From: Nautilus pompilius | Taxonomy: Eukaryota > Mollusca > Cephalopoda > Nautilida > Nautilidae | Direction: 5' to 3' | Length of the DNA: 64,000 nt | Assembly: GCA_018389105.1 (NCBI GenBank) | Contig: JACATO010002130.1 | Span: 1 to 64,000 of the forward strand | Shown: piece by piece, positions 60,656-64,000 of the stretch | Numbering within the stretch: position 1 is the first letter of the stretch | Layout: each line of letters begins with the position of its first letter | Program-made: the position numbers and the translations under genes | The notes under the pieces: generated by a model | Seen by the model: the letters and a program-made list of their open reading frames with translations, nothing else | Told to the model about the DNA's origin: nothing | Databases searched by the model: none

Positions 60656-63163
60656 ATGAGTAAAAGACTAAGGGACATTGGCAGAAAATATTTAAGTGGC
60701 AGTAAGAAGAGGACTATAGCCAAAGCAAAGAAGGCCAAAGCAGAAAAGGAGAAAGGTGCACTATATAAGTATTTAAGCAAACTTATCTCAGAAAATGCAG
60801 AAGAGTAAGTGGAGCCACAACACTGAAGTTGATGACACTGAAGGAAGACAGTCTGAAGAAGTTATGCAAGACAATCAAAGTGGGAATTTATTTACTGGAA
60901 GTGATATCAGCGTTTTCGAAAGTGTTGAATTTGACAAGCAAGGAAACTCGCCTGTTGATATCAATGCTGGTGCCTCTAGGGCAAGGCAGAACTGGAATTC
61001 AAAATCTGCCAGTCCAGTAGAATTAACAAATGATCCTGCAACATGGCCAGAAATGATAAGCCAAATGCTGAAATTGTATATTGTCCATGGCTAATATACT
61101 CTGTATCAAGTGATAGTCTTCTGTTACTACTGCAAGCGTTTTGATAACGCAGCAAGTGCACTTGCAACTTTTGGTTTTACTAACTGGCCGAACATTGTAC
61201 AAGACTAGTTGAGCACGAGAACTACAAAAAGCATTTGCAAGCTATACTCAGTTGCTGTGAGGTGCAGCAAAGATGATCTGCTGAAAAAACTATTGATGAA
61301 GTACAAAAAAAACTAATCAGACAAAAACAAAACGCTGGCATCAAGTTTTTGAGTGACTGGTAGCCACTGTACAGTTCTTGGAAGAAAGAAACTTGCCATT
61401 CCATGGATCTGAGAAACACACAGGGACACCACATAATGTAAATTTCCTTGGTGTTATTGAGTTGCTATGAAAGTTTTATCCAGTAATGCAAGATCTGCAA
61501 AAAATCCAGAATAAGGAATTACATGATCATTATTTAGGGAAAATCATCCAAAATGAGGTTATTAATATAATGGGTGAAGCTGTTCTACAGGAAATTATTT
61601 TGCAAATCAAGGCTGCTAAGTATTTGGCAATAATTCTTGACTGCACTCCTGAAATCAGTCATCAGGAGCAAATGTCATTGGTAATTAGATATGTAGCTGA
61701 TGGTGTACAATAAAATGCTCTAGCAAGAGTACATGAACATTGTGAGAAAGTAACATTTGAAGTTTTGTGCAACACTCTCCTACATGAACTTGAAACTTTA
61801 GGGTTGGATGTTGAAAATATTCGTATACAAGGATATGATAATAGTAGTAATATGAAGGGACACACCTAAAGTGTGTAGGCACAACTTCTAGAGAAAAATT
61901 CAAGAGCTTTCTTTACACCATGCGCGGCCAAAACATGTCCAGATGCAATGACTTTCTTTGGAACTCTGCAACGTATTTACACCCTTTTTACATCTACTAA
62001 AAGATGGACTCTTCTTAGAAAACATTGATAGGTCTGTCCGTGGGAGTGTAGAATAGAGAGTGTCAAAGCTGTATGGTATCAAGCTGCTGAAGTTTATGAT
62101 GCACTAGAAGAGTTAGCAGGAAGTACTGATGCTGCTCAAGCAAAAACTGGTGTTGAATCGCTAATCAGTCAAAAGAGAGGTTACAAGTTTCTGGTCTCAC
62201 TAGTTTTCTGGCACTCCTTACTCTTTCAAGTGAATTTTGAGAGTAAGGAACTTCAGAGTGATACCATGGATGTTGCTACAGGGCTTTCTTCATTCCAAAA
62301 GTTTTGTAACTGGTTAAAGACATAGGGAAAAAGGTTTTGAAGAAGCCTTAATTGATGCCAGTGAACTTGCAAAAGACCTAGATGTTGAGCCTGTATTAAA
62401 GAGTAAGTGCTTACAAAAGAAAAGAAAATTATTTGATTATGAATCTGCAGATGAACCTTTGTTAGTTCCAAAAACTGACTTGATAGTTCAATATCTTAAT
62501 CAAGTGGTAGATAAAGCACTGAAAACACTTGAGCCGCGGTTTGAACAACTGAAAAAGCATCAAAATTTATTTGGATGCTTGTGCAATTTTCGTCCAAGGA
62601 CACCATAAGAAGATGTGCAGCAGATCTGGAAATGCCATTGACAGATGTAAAGCTGGCACAGGAAAAAGAACAGGTTAAAACTACAAAACTGGCCGATATA
62701 GATGGTTACATGCTTTGTGAGGAAATTGAGGCACTAAAGCCAATTCTGCCACCAGTTTCGAAACCCCATGAAAATGCTTGAATTCCTTGCCTGCAACAAC
62801 AGGTCTACTGCATTTCCAAATGTATTTATTGCTCTACGGATTTTCTTGACAATCCTATTGAATGTGGCATCAGGTGAAAGGAGTTTTTTCAAAGCTGAAA
62901 TTGATCAAAACTTGAGTTCATCAATGCAGCAAGAACGTTTGAACAGTTTGGAAATTATGTCCATTGAATGTGAAATTTGCAGGAGTTTAAACTTAGACAA
63001 AATACTAAGATTTTGCAGAGAAAAAAGCAAGAAAGATAACTTTTATAATAAAAGGCAGTTTTTAGAAATCCAAAAAAGACAATTTGTTTCAAACAATGCT
63101 GTTCACTTACATTTTGAATGTTTTTTTCTAAACAAAAAAAATAATATCAGACCTTTGCTGTGA
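60656..63163 (+). pseudogene. ZMYM1-type hAT transposase, extensively broken
   Basis: N-terminus MSKRLRDIGRKYLSGSKKRT then AKAKKAKAEKEKGALYKYL, then VELTNDPATWPEM, the TTF-type zinc-finger piece YCKRFDNAASALATFGFTNW at about 61125-61190, NLPFHGSEKHTGTPHNVNF (61391), AAKYLAIILDCTPEISHQEQ (61615, where the family has LDxTPDxSxxEQ, first catalytic Asp) and a C-terminal hATC block SGERSFFKAEIDQNLSSSMQ, QERLNSLEIMSIECEI (62871-62987). Many stops and frame changes interrupt it. This is a degraded autonomous-type element; inverted repeats were not identified. Confidence 0.75.
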
Positions 63164-63169
63164 ACCTGG

Positions 63170-64000
63170 GACCGCGCCAAAAATGTTCCCAATTGGGCCC
63201 TGCAGCTCCTAAGGCAGGCACTGAATGGGGGTCTGTTAAATAAAGGTATTACTGCATAATTTTTCACCTCTATAGACAAATAATCAAATTTTAAAAGCCC
63301 AAACCAAATTATTATTACTATTGGAGACTTCTCTTCAAACTATTGTGTCCAACAGAGAATTGCCCTCTATATAGCTCAGTCAGAAGTATTGATCATACTA
63401 GGGATAATTGCAAACAACATAAGGATAGAGTTCTTTATACAAATAAATTTAAAATCGTAATAATTAATTGCATATGGTAGGTGGTATTAGTGTAGCATAG
63501 GCACTACAGAACACTATCACTTAACATTAATCTCCATTAATTTTAAAAAGAACTTTATGCATTTTCTGTTGATGGAATTTTAACCAACATTACTTGCTTT
63601 ATATTTTAATCCACAATGGAGTACCAGGTAGTGTCCAGTAAACTCCCTACATCACAGGAAAGAGGAGAAAAATTGCCACCAAACGCCTGTCTGGGGAGAG
63701 TCCTTTGTCAACTATCTCCTAACCACTCAATTAGTAATATCATCTGTGGCCAAATTAAACACTGTTTCTATTACCAACAAAATATCATTTCGCCTCCAGG
63801 AACCTAATATTCTACACCTCCTGCACATACTCCTGGGTGGGGGAATATCCTTCCACCCTAAGGGATATGTACAAAATACTAACTAACATCCTTTAGAACA
63901 GCGACACCACCCAGGTAAACAATGCCCACAAATATGCTTTACACTTTATACAACCAAAGCATATCATCATCCAAGGCATACAGCAAAACCTGGAATAGAC
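63170..64000. other. Gene-free right edge
   Basis: No exon, transposase or structured repeat was recognised. CTGTTAAATAAAGGTATTAC near 63234 faintly resembles pogo-type tips, but no partner was found. Confidence 0.35.

Noticed and set aside
1..64000. CRISPR arrays, rRNA genes, bacterial operons, riboswitches
   Set aside because: The window is eukaryotic, with spliced exons and animal transposons; no regularly spaced repeats or rRNA-like segments were seen.

Overview
This is an AT-rich, intron-rich animal nuclear sequence with no bacterial-type gene organisation. Several copies of a GAGTTATnTCCCTT-type motif (near 20037, 49579, 49783, 51169 and 51309), which is common in molluscan repeats, and many hAT-derived genes of the GTF2IRD2-like, KIAA1586-like and ZMYM1-like kinds point to a mollusc, most likely a cephalopod such as an octopus. 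This placement is an inference. Nearly all open frames are chance ORFs in AT-rich DNA; the supportable coding matter is short exons and decayed transposon genes.

Layout. (1) About 1.5-12.5 kb (+): seven spliced exons homologous to an early part of RAD50, including the Q-loop segment, interrupted by two in-frame TAG codons and one frame slip. A transposon with long inverted repeats and an uncharacterised 342-residue ORF (2375-4127) lies in its first intron. (2) 14.7-16.0 kb (+): three exons of catalase, with a 2-nt deletion and altered conserved residues. No other part of either gene was found, so this looks like two gene fragments joined head to tail. (3) 18-31 kb: mostly featureless AT-rich DNA with microsatellites, a 5'-end hAT fragment (23.3-24.7 kb), and a few candidate minus-strand exons (19.5, 29.8, 34.6 and 37.1 kb) that encode plausible but unidentified, partly membrane-spanning segments. 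(4) 32.7-34.4 kb: a mariner scrap, a pogo-type MITE and a full-length but frameshifted GC-rich mariner. (5) 36.6 kb: a near-perfect 150-bp foldback. (6) 38.2-39.1 kb: a CpG-rich promoter-like island with a YY1-type motif, followed by a possible first exon and a decayed THAP/P-element transposase. (7) 41.5-42 kb: a pogo/CENP-B-type transposase remnant. (8) 48.2 kb (-): a calcium-binding EGF exon with phase 1-1 borders. (9) 49.4-51.4 kb: duplicated SINE/MITE-like DNA. (10) 51.4-53.6 kb: a nearly intact GTF2IRD2-type hAT. (11) 55.2-58.9 kb: a complete KIAA1586-type hAT with a perfect 8-bp target duplication, nested in a Tc1-like element. (12) 59.5-63.2 kb: ZMYM1-type hAT remnants separated by a composite repeat that is also present at 10.2-10.8 kb.

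No operon or pathway links these features. The window is best read as a transposon-dense region holding broken copies of two housekeeping genes, plus scattered exons of one or more unidentified genes on the minus strand. The most novel item is the long-TIR element at 2.4-4.1 kb. The most puzzling is the RAD50-catalase fragment pair with CAG-to-TAG-like lesions.
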